A stretch of 8,513 nucleotides of DNA from Candidatus Woesearchaeota archaeon (GTDB lineage: Archaea; Nanobdellota; Nanobdellia; SCGC-AAA011-G17; UBA489). Positions 1-5,831 of this stretch are shown here, in pieces; the first letter of the stretch is position 1, and the number at the start of each line of letters is the position of its first letter. Where the stretch lies: the NCBI GenBank assembly GCA_016177265.1, contig JACOVP010000021.1, forward strand, positions 1-8,513. The letters are read 5' to 3'. The notes under the pieces are model-generated. The model was not told the origin of the DNA. It saw nothing but the letters and a program-made list of their open reading frames with translations, and did not search any database. Made by a program: the position numbers and the translations under genes.

Positions 1-666
1 ACTATCATACAGGATCTCGTTAAGAATGAAGAGTTAGATCCATGGAACATTGATATTAGCAAGCTAACACGACGCTATATGGAGACTCTCAAGAAACTCC
101 ATGAGCATAACTTCTTTGTCTCTGGGAAAATGTTATTAGCTTCAGCTCTTCTCTTGAAGATTAAATCAGACAGGTTAGTGCATGGGGATTTAGCAGCGTT
201 TGACCAGCAATTGTTTCCACAGGATGATGCTCTCCTGGATACTGAGAATGATTATGTGCAGCCAGTTTTAGGACCGCATGAGATACCACAACTCCTGATC
301 AAAACACCACAGCCGAGGAAACGACAATTAACCTTACAAGATTTGATGAAGGCGTTGGAGAAGGCGTTGGAAGTAGATGAGCGGAGAACCTTGAAACGAT
401 TGCAGGACGATGTTGTCTTTGGAGAGGCAACGCTACCGGAAAAGATCTATGACATTACGGAGATCATCAAGGACGTGTATGAAAAGATTCGGTATATTTT
501 GAGCCATAAACCAAGCTTAACATTTGATGAATTAGTGAGTTCTGACAAGAAAGAGGACAAAATTATGACGTTTATTCCGTTGCTGCATTTGGATAGCCAG
601 CAGAAGATTGATTTGCAGCAGGATGTTCCGTTTGGGACGATTCATATTACCTTAGGAGGCAGTTAG
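1..666 (+). CDS. scpA: ScpA-like kleisin, segregation and condensation protein A (5' end missing)
   Basis: The reading frame is open from base 1, so the gene starts before the window; 221 residues are visible. The visible N-terminal part has the ScpA signature DPWNIDISKLTRRYM followed by an Ala/Leu-rich helix (FVSGKMLLASALLLKIKS), the kleisin helical region that contacts the SMC neck. The last 50 residues (FDELVSS, IMTFIPLLHL, VPFGTIHI) match the C-terminal winged helix that binds the SMC head. The middle is charged linker, as is usual in kleisins. ScpA bridges the heads of an SMC dimer and acts in chromosome compaction and segregation; the upstream neighbour, not visible, may be smc. The first internal ATG (base 79) lies inside the conserved domain and is not the start. 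A 12-bp tandem duplication at 349-372 encodes KALE twice. The gene ends 5 nt from the convergent neighbour. Identification is firm from motif order; only the N-terminus is unknown. Confidence 0.9.
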   Translation, partial: TIIQDLVKNEELDPWNIDISKLTRRYMETLKKLHEHNFFVSGKMLLASALLLKIKSDRLVHGDLAAFDQQLFPQDDALLDTENDYVQPVLGPHEIPQLLIKTPQPRKRQLTLQDLMKALEKALEVDERRTLKRLQDDVVFGEATLPEKIYDITEIIKDVYEKIRYILSHKPSLTFDELVSSDKKEDKIMTFIPLLHLDSQQKIDLQQDVPFGTIHITLGGS

Positions 667-671
667 TTCTG

Positions 672-1937
672 TTAAGGCGTGCAATCAAAACTTATTACGC
701 TTATTATAGGGTTATTATTACTAATTATTCCATATGCTATCATATTGCCACTTGATAATATTAGCTTGCCATATAGACTTGCAGGTGTTGGTGGATTCCA
801 AATAACTTTTTTATTTGCTCTTAAAGGTTTTAATATATAGCTTTGATAGGGATGTGGCGTTTCATATATTGTAGTTATAGTGGGAGTAAAGCTAAGTAAA
901 AAAGGTTGTGCATTCCTACCACCTTCTATTCTTTCGAAAGTGGTTATAATATTTCCACTCAGGAGATCAACAGCAATTAAGTCCCACCCAAAGAAATTTG
1001 TCATATTTATACTTCTTAATACTAAACCATAGGGGCCGAGCAATATCATCGAATAACTAAGACTTTGACTAGGTAACGTTACTATAATGGGCTTGCTTCC
1101 TTGTATATTAAGGAAAGTATTATCATAAAATGCTATGCCTGTGTCTTTTAGTGCGGTGCTACCTAGACTTCCAAATTGGAAATATTTGTATAATATATCA
1201 GTCCTGTAGTTATTTTCTGATCCTTGACATGCATCACTGCTTAGTGGGTTGAGAGAACAAGAACTCACTGAATTTTGATTACTAATTTTGTTAATCAACC
1301 CTAAATAAATACGTTGACCAGTTGGGAGGATACCGTGAATGAGATTATTTGTTAACGTCGCTTCTACCATTCTATTGTTACAAGCAGGCAGGGCGCAGCT
1401 CATTATATCATATTTTGGACTTTGTGGTTGGGCATCAACCCAGAATAATTTTTCTGATGAACCATAGGAGGTCGCTAAACCTATGAAAACTCTTGCCGCT
1501 GCAGGTTGTTGCGTAATTAAACCGCCAATATATATTCGGTCATCATTGCTGATAAGACCATCCGAACCAATGTCATATATATCCCAGCGCATTATATTAG
1601 TTGCATCTGTTGTTACAACTACAAAATATTTCTTATACTTCTCTTGAATATCATCAAACTCAGCGATCTTTGTTGCCCCAGGGATTTTACTTAGAATTAT
1701 TTTGGTAACGTCTGTGGTTTCACAGAATTGTTGTACTGGCGGAATGGTTTTTTGTGGTTGTTGTGGCTGTGGTGATGGTACAGTGCTTGGTCCTTCTAAG
1801 CCATCTTCTTCATTCACAGTCGTGATGCTTTCATCACTTGCCTGACCACTTAATCTTGTTCTTCCAACGTCCAAAAGAACAACAGCGACCAGAAGTATCA
1901 CTAAAAGAAAAATAACCTGTTTATTATCTTTTCCCAT
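672..1937 (-). CDS. Membrane-anchored extracellular protein, possible beta-propeller, unknown function
   Basis: 421 residues. Residues 8-24 (VIFLLVILLVAVVLLDV) form one hydrophobic helix after a short Lys-containing N-terminus, best read as a signal anchor. A Pro/Gln/Ser-rich linker (about 50-68) follows, then a beta-rich domain to the C-terminus. Six Cys are visible, all outside the membrane segment: FCETT just after the linker, SCALPAC, SSCSLNPLSSDAC, and FDCTP at the extreme C-terminus. The even number and the first/last placement suggest disulfides in an exported domain. The segment DIYDIGSDGLISNDDRIY resembles the Asp-rich loops of TolB-like or surface beta-propellers, but I cannot assign a family. 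The start is supported by an AT-rich TATA region about 26 nt upstream, overlapping the hisS stop, so the mRNA is probably leaderless. No enzyme motif is seen; a structural or envelope role is an inference. Confidence 0.8.
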   Translation of the reverse strand: MGKDNKQVIFLLVILLVAVVLLDVGRTRLSGQASDESITTVNEEDGLEGPSTVPSPQPQQPQKTIPPVQQFCETTDVTKIILSKIPGATKIAEFDDIQEKYKKYFVVVTTDATNIMRWDIYDIGSDGLISNDDRIYIGGLITQQPAAARVFIGLATSYGSSEKLFWVDAQPQSPKYDIMSCALPACNNRMVEATLTNNLIHGILPTGQRIYLGLINKISNQNSVSSCSLNPLSSDACQGSENNYRTDILYKYFQFGSLGSTALKDTGIAFYDNTFLNIQGSKPIIVTLPSQSLSYSMILLGPYGLVLRSINMTNFFGWDLIAVDLLSGNIITTFERIEGGRNAQPFLLSFTPTITTIYETPHPYQSYILKPLRANKKVIWNPPTPASLYGKLILSSGNMIAYGIISNNNPIISVISFDCTP

Positions 1938-1958
1938 GCTTGTTTCTTAGAAGAGAGG

Positions 1959-1968
1959 ATATATATAT
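1959..1968 (-). promoter_or_regulatory. TATA box of the membrane-anchored protein gene
   Basis: On the minus strand this reads as an alternating AT run (ATATATATAT) centred about 26 nt before the ATG at 1937, the normal archaeal TATA-to-start distance. It abuts the hisS stop codon. No Shine-Dalgarno sequence is needed if transcription starts at the ATG. Confidence 0.5.
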
Positions 1969-3231
1969 TTATTGGTTTACTTTTTTGATGAAGTCTTTTA
2001 CAGTCATGAATGTCTCTTTCCCAGACCCCATATCCTTTACTTTAATCTTTTTCTTTTTCACTTCTTCAGTACCAACAACAACGACATAGGGAATACCAAT
2101 AGCATTTGCGTAGTCAAAATTCTTAGAGACATTCCGGTCGAGCATATCGATTTCAGTGTTGATGTTCGCATTTCTTAATTCTTGTGCAATTTTCCATGCC
2201 TCTGGAAATGTTTTTATTGGCAAGACAAACACCTGAGTGACTGATTTTTTTACTTCTTTCTTCTTTGCCATGAGCACATCCATGATAGTATCTAGACCAA
2301 AGGAAATACCCACTGCTGGAACTGTGCCAGAACCTCTAAATAGACCGATCATGTTGTCATACCGGCCACCTGCAGCAAGCGAGGACGTGATAGGACTGTT
2401 TTCTGCGTAGACTTCGAAAATAGTGCCTGTGTAATAGGATAATCCGCGGGCGAGGGAAATATCAAAGATTACGTCAGGAGTATAAGAGAGGAGTTCTTCC
2501 ATTTCTTGGAGACCTTGCTTGTTGAGGAGGATTTTCTTGAGCTCTTTGATTTTCTGGTCATTGGTTCCTTTGAGAGAGATCCATTTACAAATATTATCAA
2601 TAGTCTCTGTGAAGATTCCTTTTTCTTGCAATTCTTTTTTTACCGTTTCTAGGCCGAGTTTTTCTAGCTTATCGATGGAGAGGATGACTGCGTTTCTCTT
2701 GTCTTCAGGAACGGAGGCTGCTTCTAGCAGTGCGTCAAGGATTTTTCTGTTGTTAACTTTGATCTTACCATTGAGATTGAGGGCTTTGAAGGCATCAGCG
2801 GTGAGCATGAGCAGTTCAGCATCTTGCTTCATCGATGATGATCCTACAACGTCAACGTCACACTGCACAAACTCACGGTACCTTCCAGTTTTCAATGGAC
2901 CATCACGAAAGACAACACCTATCTGATAGCGGCGGAAAGGCATTTTGAGCGTTGGGTTCATGGCAACAACACGAGCGAGGGGGACAGTCAAGTCATAGCG
3001 TAAGCCAAGATCACGGTCTCCTTGGTCTTTCAGTTTGAAGGTTTCTTTCAAAATTTCTTCACCACCTGCGTATTTGGATGCTAGGGTTTCATAGCGTTCT
3101 AGGATAGGTGTTTCTGCTGGAGAGAAGCCATACACTTCAAAGACTTTTTTGAGGGTGTCTTCTATTTCTTGACGGAGAATTTTCTCTTCTGGCAAAAAAT
3201 CACGAGTCCCCTTAGCGCGGTTTAGCTCCAT
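1969..3231 (-). CDS. hisS: Histidyl-tRNA synthetase
   Basis: A class II aminoacyl-tRNA synthetase of 420 residues that charges tRNA-His with histidine in the cytoplasm; length is normal. Visible motifs in order: N-terminal AKGTRDFLPEE; motif 1 region TPILERYE (41-48); RYDLTVPLAR (78-87); motif 2 region with RRYQIGVVFRDGP (100-112) and RYREFVQCDVDVVG (117-130); the His-specific segment ARGLSYYTGTIFE (261-273), where Ser265 stands where Asp is common; AAGGRYD (286-292); motif 3 VPAVGISFGLD (304-314). The last 90 residues are the anticodon-binding domain (VFVLPI, AIGIPYVVVVG). A GAGG Shine-Dalgarno element lies 7 nt before the ATG, unlike the leaderless genes nearby. It follows tRNA-His on the same strand by 25 nt with no clear TATA box between, so the two may share a transcript. 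Confidence 0.97.
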   Translation of the reverse strand: MELNRAKGTRDFLPEEKILRQEIEDTLKKVFEVYGFSPAETPILERYETLASKYAGGEEILKETFKLKDQGDRDLGLRYDLTVPLARVVAMNPTLKMPFRRYQIGVVFRDGPLKTGRYREFVQCDVDVVGSSSMKQDAELLMLTADAFKALNLNGKIKVNNRKILDALLEAASVPEDKRNAVILSIDKLEKLGLETVKKELQEKGIFTETIDNICKWISLKGTNDQKIKELKKILLNKQGLQEMEELLSYTPDVIFDISLARGLSYYTGTIFEVYAENSPITSSLAAGGRYDNMIGLFRGSGTVPAVGISFGLDTIMDVLMAKKKEVKKSVTQVFVLPIKTFPEAWKIAQELRNANINTEIDMLDRNVSKNFDYANAIGIPYVVVVGTEEVKKKKIKVKDMGSGKETFMTVKDFIKKVNQ

Positions 3232-3245
3232 CGTACTGCCTCATT

Positions 3246-3251
3246 AAAAAA
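3246..3251 (-). terminator. T-run after tRNA-His (possible weak terminator)
   Basis: Six T on the minus strand, 6 nt past the tRNA 3' end, before hisS. Archaeal polymerases can terminate on T-runs, so this could cut read-through into hisS. It is short, and partial termination fits better than complete termination. Confidence 0.3.
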
Positions 3252-3256
3252 CCAAG

Positions 3257-3341
3257 GGCGAGTGGGGAGAATCGAACTCCCGCCACAAGCTGTCTGCAAA
3301 AATCCCACAGGCTTGGATTCTACCACTAAATTACACTCGCC
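3257..3341 (-). tRNA. tRNA-His (anticodon GTG) with a 13-nt intron
   Basis: The minus strand folds as a complete cloverleaf. Acceptor GCGAGTG/CACTCGC has 7 pairs; the D arm is ATTT/GAAT with loop AGTGGTA; the anticodon stem is CAAGC/GCTTG; the variable region is TGGC; the T arm is GGGAG/CTCCC with loop TTCGATT. The region between the anticodon stem halves is 20 nt rather than 7. Removing 13 nt after position 37 leaves the loop CTGTGGA, anticodon GTG. The base before position 1 is G (3341) and the discriminator is C (3257), the G-1:C73 pair that HisRS recognises, so G-1 is genome-encoded and need not be added by a Thg1-type enzyme. CCA is not encoded. The gene sits directly upstream of hisS. 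Confidence 0.95.
3292..3304 (-). other. tRNA-His intron, canonical position 37/38
   Basis: The 13-nt insert GATTTTTGCAGAC can form an archaeal bulge-helix-bulge substrate. Loop bases CTGT (32-35) pair with intron GCAG to give a 4-bp central helix with one U-G pair. The two 3-nt bulges are GG|G and AC|A, cut between second and third bases. No second outer helix is possible: only a 6-nt A/T-rich loop closes the motif. It should be removed by the archaeal splicing endonuclease. Confidence 0.88.
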
Positions 3342-3372
3342 ATTCTGAGAATAAATTTTTTTAGAAATCGAA

Positions 3373-3379
3373 CTATATA
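3373..3379 (-). promoter_or_regulatory. TATA box of the tRNA-His (and hisS) transcript
   Basis: The minus strand reads TATATAG, centred 35 nt upstream of the tRNA 5' end. Transcription would begin near 3350, giving a leader of about 9 nt for RNase P to remove. This is the only convincing promoter upstream of hisS. Confidence 0.55.
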
Positions 3380-3441
3380 CATCGTTACCGATAATGAAGA
3401 TAATCAACTCGGTCTACCATACACTCTCTCTTCTTTTTGCC

Positions 3442-3450
3442 CTATATAAA
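3442..3450 (+). promoter_or_regulatory. TATA box of the small membrane protein gene
   Basis: CTATATAAA fits the archaeal TATA consensus. Transcription would start about 26 nt downstream, near 3472, leaving a leader of about 50 nt that holds the strong ribosome binding site at 3514-3520. The region from 3380 to 3441, between this box and the tRNA promoter facing away, shows no other element that I can name. Confidence 0.6.
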
Positions 3451-3513
3451 CCTTATTATTATTGTGGAGCAGTGACATAATCTTTAAGAATGGTACAACT
3501 CCTCTCTGAGATG

Positions 3514-3520
3514 GGAGGTG
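3514..3520 (+). promoter_or_regulatory. Strong Shine-Dalgarno site that sets the start at 3526
   Basis: GGAGGTG lies 5 nt before the ATG at 3526 and is complementary to the usual 16S 3' end. It favours this ATG over the in-frame ATGs at 3490 and 3511, which have no such site. Confidence 0.75.
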
Positions 3521-3525
3521 TCCTG

Positions 3526-3678
3526 ATGGCTTGTAATCTCAAGATGTTTGAGGGAATCATTGGGCTTATAGTGATTGTCTTTGGCTACTGGCAGGATTGG
3601 CAGTATTCCCAGTGGATCACTATCTTAGCAGGTATCGTCTTGCTGATCCATGCATTGACTTGCAAGAAGCACAAATAA
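3526..3678 (+). CDS. Small two-helix membrane protein, unknown function
   Basis: 50 residues from the ATG chosen by its strong Shine-Dalgarno site. Two hydrophobic helices are clear: about 8-22 (FEGIIGLIVIVFGYW) and 28-45 (SQWITILAGIVLLIHALT), joined by a short Trp/Gln/Tyr turn. The protein ends in a basic tail, CKKHK. Cys3 and Cys46 lie at the two ends of the hairpin and so on the same side of the membrane, where they could pair. With the basic tail, both ends are probably cytoplasmic. A TATA box, a leader and a T-rich tract after the stop mark it as an independent unit. It resembles the many short membrane hairpin proteins of archaea, but I do not recognise a named family. An alternative longer form from 3490 would add 12 residues. 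Confidence 0.75.
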   Translation: MACNLKMFEGIIGLIVIVFGYWQDWQYSQWITILAGIVLLIHALTCKKHK

Positions 3679-3684
3679 CGCCCC

Positions 3685-3697
3685 TTTTTCTTTTCTT
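3685..3697 (+). terminator. T-rich terminator after the small membrane protein gene
   Basis: A pyrimidine tract (TTTTTCTTTTCTT) begins 7 nt after the stop codon, following a CCCC run. This is the usual form of an archaeal intrinsic terminator; no hairpin is needed. Confidence 0.55.
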
Positions 3698-3737
3698 GTG
3701 GTGGAGACGGAAGATTTACGGAACACTTTGATCAACG

Positions 3738-3746
3738 TTTATAAAG
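3738..3746 (+). promoter_or_regulatory. TATA box with no annotated gene behind it
   Basis: TTTATAAAG at 3738-3746 matches the box used by the other genes here. The next ATG on this strand is at 3767, about 25 nt past the box centre, the same spacing as the leaderless genes. It could instead drive a short RNA antisense to the end of minD. Confidence 0.4.
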
Positions 3747-3766
3747 CATAGCGTATCTTCTTTTTT

Positions 3767-3884
3767 ATGCAACAGGGTTGGGAGACAACAGGCTTCAGTA
3801 TTTTTAAGGTTTTGTCTGATACAAGAAGGATTTCCGTTACCATGATTTTCTATCGTAAACCTATCAACCACTTCATCACTTTGT
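3767..3884 (+). CDS. Possible leaderless 38-residue ORF, overlapping the minD 3' end
   Basis: An ATG lies 25 nt after a good TATA box and opens a 38-residue frame starting MQQGWETTGFSIFKVLSD and ending NHFITL. The final 35 nt overlap the end of the convergent MinD-like gene. No domain, membrane helix or metal motif is visible. The only evidence is the promoter spacing, which matches the five leaderless genes in this window. A non-coding transcript, or chance, is as likely. Confidence 0.25.
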
Positions 3885-4614
3885 AGGCTTTCGGTATCTC
3901 TTCGGTGGCAAAGAATTCTGGATGGCCGGCAAAGTATGTAGCTAACTTTCTATAGGCAATGGCTGAAGGTGCATTGGGGAATACATGAACGACTGGTTCT
4001 CTCTTGACTAATGCATCTTTGATATGAGAATCTTCTGGGATGATGCCGATGACAGGATGCTCTAAAATCGTTTCGACGTTTTTGATTTTCAGATCTGCAT
4101 GATGGCCTGTTCTAGTCAAGACGATACCACGGATGTGTTTTGCATGATGTTGGGCAATGCGGACTGTTTTCAAGGCATCTGCAACTGATGGCAGTTCAGG
4201 AGAGGCAACAACGAGGACTTGGTCAGACATTTGAATAGGCGCTTGGGCTTCGGCATCAATGCCTGCTGCTCCATCAAGAATAATGAATTCTGATTTTATA
4301 TGGGGGAGGTGGTTTCTGAGATCATAGAGGTTAATATCATCAAAATTGCGCATGGAGATGGATGCTGGAATGATCTTTGCACCGGAGGCATGCTGATAGG
4401 TTGCTTCATGGATGTGTGCTTGTCCTTGGAGGACGTGCTGCAGCGTGATAGGCAAGTTTGGAGCACCGAGATACATACTTAAGTTAGGCGTGGATAAGTT
4501 AGCATCAATGACGGTCACGTCTTTTCCTAATTGTGCTAGAGCAACACCCAAATTAATCGATGTGGTTGACTTTCCAGAACCTCCTTTGGAAGAAGAAACA
4601 CTGACTAACACCAT
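3850..4614 (-). CDS. minD: MinD/ParA-family ATPase
   Basis: 254 residues from the ATG at 4614, a normal MinD length. The deviant Walker A motif KGGSGKST (10-17) has the signature Lys10 of the MinD/ParA group. IDANLSTPNLSMYLG (36-50) is the switch I region; Asn39 stands where the family often has a second Asp. EFIILDGAAG (109-118) is Walker B. The C-terminus, EIPKAYKVMKWLIGLR (239-254), is an amphipathic basic/hydrophobic helix like the MinD membrane-targeting sequence. The protein probably dimerises with ATP and cycles on and off the membrane to position a partner; no minC, minE or other recognisable partner is present. A TTG two codons upstream (4620) could start a 256-residue form, but the TATA box 27 nt before the ATG fits a leaderless start at 4614. 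Family assignment is secure; cargo is unknown. Confidence 0.93.
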   Translation of the reverse strand: MVLVSVSSSKGGSGKSTTSINLGVALAQLGKDVTVIDANLSTPNLSMYLGAPNLPITLQHVLQGQAHIHEATYQHASGAKIIPASISMRNFDDINLYDLRNHLPHIKSEFIILDGAAGIDAEAQAPIQMSDQVLVVASPELPSVADALKTVRIAQHHAKHIRGIVLTRTGHHADLKIKNVETILEHPVIGIIPEDSHIKDALVKREPVVHVFPNAPSAIAYRKLATYFAGHPEFFATEEIPKAYKVMKWLIGLR

Positions 4615-4637
4615 ACTCAAAAGTGAAGTGATGGTTG

Positions 4638-4645
4638 TTTTTAAA
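4638..4645 (-). promoter_or_regulatory. TATA box of the MinD-like gene
   Basis: The minus strand reads TTTAAAAA, centred about 27 nt before the ATG at 4614. No Shine-Dalgarno sequence precedes the ATG, so a leaderless mRNA is likely. The box lies just beyond the stop codon of the zinc finger gene at 4651. Confidence 0.55.
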
Positions 4646-4650
4646 CGTTT

Positions 4651-4809
4651 CTAAGAATTTTTCTCCAAGTTTTCTCTCTTGATTCTTGGAAAACAGGTAA
4701 AACAAAAACCGCCTTTCGTATGCTCGTTGCAGAGCAATATACCACATTTCTGGCAGGCAGTCATTGCCATGTTTTTCTTGCAGATCATGCAGGCTTTGAA
4801 GATTTCCAT
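4651..4809 (-). CDS. Small AN1-like zinc finger protein
   Basis: 52 residues, MEIFKACMICKKNMAMTACQ at the N-terminus. Eight metal ligands are visible: Cys7, Cys10, Cys19, Cys22, Cys27, His30, Cys36, Cys39, that is C-x2-C-x8-C-x2-C-x4-C-x2-H-x5-C-x2-C. This follows the AN1 zinc finger pattern closely (C-x2-C, C-x2-C, C-x4-C-x2-H), except that the last pair is C-x2-C where AN1 has H-x-C. The fold should bind two zinc ions in a cross-braced way. A basic tail (PRIKRENLEKNS) follows. AN1 fingers occur in archaea and eukaryotes in protein- or nucleic-acid-binding proteins; the target here is unknown. The ATG lies 6 nt after the stop of the upstream gene, so it is probably the last gene of that operon and translated by coupling; no good Shine-Dalgarno is seen. 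It is easily missed because of its size. Confidence 0.82.
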   Translation of the reverse strand: MEIFKACMICKKNMAMTACQKCGILLCNEHTKGGFCFTCFPRIKRENLEKNS

Positions 4810-4815
4810 TGGGCT

Positions 4816-5334
4816 TTACTTCTTCTTTTTCTTCCTCTTTGTTTCTTTCTTCATCGCCGTTGCCATGAGCTCATTGCAGAGCAGCTGTGTTACTTCGACG
4901 TACTCTGTAGTCTTGTAGAAATATTGCCTAAGCGTCTCGATGTTCACTTCCTCTTTCGTCTCCGGAGTGATGTGTGCGATAAGCGTCACATTTTTGCGGT
5001 ATTCTTCCTTTTTTGTGTAGGGGGCCTGGTCGATCTGGACGAGCTTGTCATAGAGTTTCAGATACTCCTTCACTTTGGGGACTGCTCTCAGTATCTCTTC
5101 TGCTTGCTTTCGCGGCGTTGGCGGAACTTCTGCAATCTTTTTGTGCTTTTGCAGCATAATTAATGTTCTATGCGTTGCCAATTCACATGCTGCAATAAGC
5201 CGTTTAATAGTGTTCTTAATGATGTCTGTCGTTCTCGTATACTTTAACGTCACGTAAATAGAATGATCAGCTCTTTTTAGTTCTTCTTTAGGGTCGCTCA
5301 AAAAGTCGTCGATCACTGGTTTGGAATATCTCAT
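4816..5334 (-). CDS. Conserved protein of unknown function, paralogue of the upstream gene (copy B)
   Basis: 172 residues, mostly charged alpha-helical by appearance, without membrane segments. It aligns end to end with the preceding gene: KRADHSIYVT here matches KTADHLTYVT there, and the C-terminal NVTLIAHITPETKEEVNIET segment lines up with RLVIASADYRLKTITLEK. The repeated ADH-x2-YVT motif near the N-terminus is the best mark of the family, which I recall as widespread in small-genome archaea but without an assigned function. The C-terminus is a run of basic residues (KKETKRKKKKK) that could bind nucleic acid or be disordered. Its first 47 nt overlap the end of copy A, and the zinc finger gene begins 6 nt after its stop, so all three are probably one operon. 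A TATA-like element inside copy A (5343-5350) could add an internal start; a GTG at 5316 is an alternative start codon. Confidence 0.85.
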   Translation of the reverse strand: MRYSKPVIDDFLSDPKEELKRADHSIYVTLKYTRTTDIIKNTIKRLIAACELATHRTLIMLQKHKKIAEVPPTPRKQAEEILRAVPKVKEYLKLYDKLVQIDQAPYTKKEEYRKNVTLIAHITPETKEEVNIETLRQYFYKTTEYVEVTQLLCNELMATAMKKETKRKKKKK

Positions 5335-5782
5335 TCACTTTACTTATAAATGTTTTGGTGTTTTGCACGTATCCTTTGATTTTTTCGAGCGTGATTGTTT
5401 TGAGACGATAATCTGCAGAGGCAATGACTAAACGGTCTCTTCGAATGAATTCTATGGGGCTTTCTCTGCGACGAGTGACAATTTCCTCGATGTCTTGGAT
5501 GGTAGTGAAACAGGTGGGAGGGAAGCCATATCTTTTTGATGCGTACTGCCTGAATAAGCTGAGCCGTGCTGGGAACTCTGTTGGGACAAATTGAATCCGT
5601 TTGTATAGGTAATCATATTCCAAAACAGAACGCATACCTTTATCTAGGGCTTCTTTGAGTTTTTCTGCTACTGTAGCGAAGAGCTTCTGGTCATTTAATA
5701 AGGGAAAGGTGACGTAGGTTAAATGATCTGCTGTCTTGAAGGCTTTGGTTGCTTCTTTGGCGAGGAGGATGACATTTTCCAT
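5288..5782 (-). CDS. Conserved protein of unknown function, first gene of a paralogous pair (copy A)
   Basis: 164 residues. The N-terminal ADHLTYVTFPLLNDQKLF begins a helical region with YDYLYKRI, followed by SPIEFIRRDRLVIAS and a C-terminal helix (ITLEKIKGYVQNTKTFISKV). The shared ADH-x2-YVT motif and a matching C-terminal half mark it as a full-length paralogue of the next gene. No catalytic motif or membrane segment is visible. The start is supported by a good TATA box about 26 nt upstream, so the mRNA is probably leaderless. It leads an operon that runs into copy B (47-nt overlap) and then the small AN1-like zinc finger gene. A hetero-oligomer of the two copies, perhaps with the zinc finger protein, is an inference from the coupling. 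Confidence 0.87.
   Translation of the reverse strand: MENVILLAKEATKAFKTADHLTYVTFPLLNDQKLFATVAEKLKEALDKGMRSVLEYDYLYKRIQFVPTEFPARLSLFRQYASKRYGFPPTCFTTIQDIEEIVTRRRESPIEFIRRDRLVIASADYRLKTITLEKIKGYVQNTKTFISKVNEIFQTSDRRLFERP
5343..5350 (-). promoter_or_regulatory. TATA-like element inside copy A (possible internal promoter)
   Basis: The minus strand reads TTTATAAG within the 3' coding part of copy A. It is only 12 nt from the ATG of copy B, too close for that start, but would suit a start near 5320 and the GTG at 5316 only loosely. Probably coincidental. Confidence 0.2.
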
Positions 5783-5803
5783 ACCCCTGCAGAGTGGTTC
5801 AAT

Positions 5804-5812
5804 CTATATAAA
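5804..5812 (-). promoter_or_regulatory. TATA box of the paralogue/zinc-finger operon
   Basis: The minus strand reads TTTATATAG, centred 26 nt before the ATG at 5782. No strong Shine-Dalgarno is present; a leaderless operon mRNA is expected. The box lies between this gene and the NAC stop codon. Confidence 0.65.
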
Positions 5813-5831
5813 GATTTGTAGACACTTACTT

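Noticed and set aside
349..372. 12-bp tandem duplication in scpA (KALE twice)
   Set aside because: Two copies only, in frame, in the variable kleisin linker; ordinary slippage rather than a functional repeat.
2519..2926. Plus-strand 135-codon frame inside hisS
   Set aside because: It is antisense to conserved HisRS sequence and shows no recognisable domain.
3222..3407. Minus-strand 61-codon frame
   Set aside because: It runs through the complete tRNA-His gene and into the hisS start; no protein features.
4553..4747. Minus-strand 64-codon frame starting at 4747
   Set aside because: It overlaps the zinc finger gene in another frame and crosses the minD promoter and start; the zinc ligands belong to the other frame.
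4679..5163. Hydrophobic plus-strand frames (from 4679 and 4720)
   Set aside because: They are the complement of Lys/Glu-rich coding sequence of the copy B and zinc finger genes, which produces Phe/Leu-rich frames.
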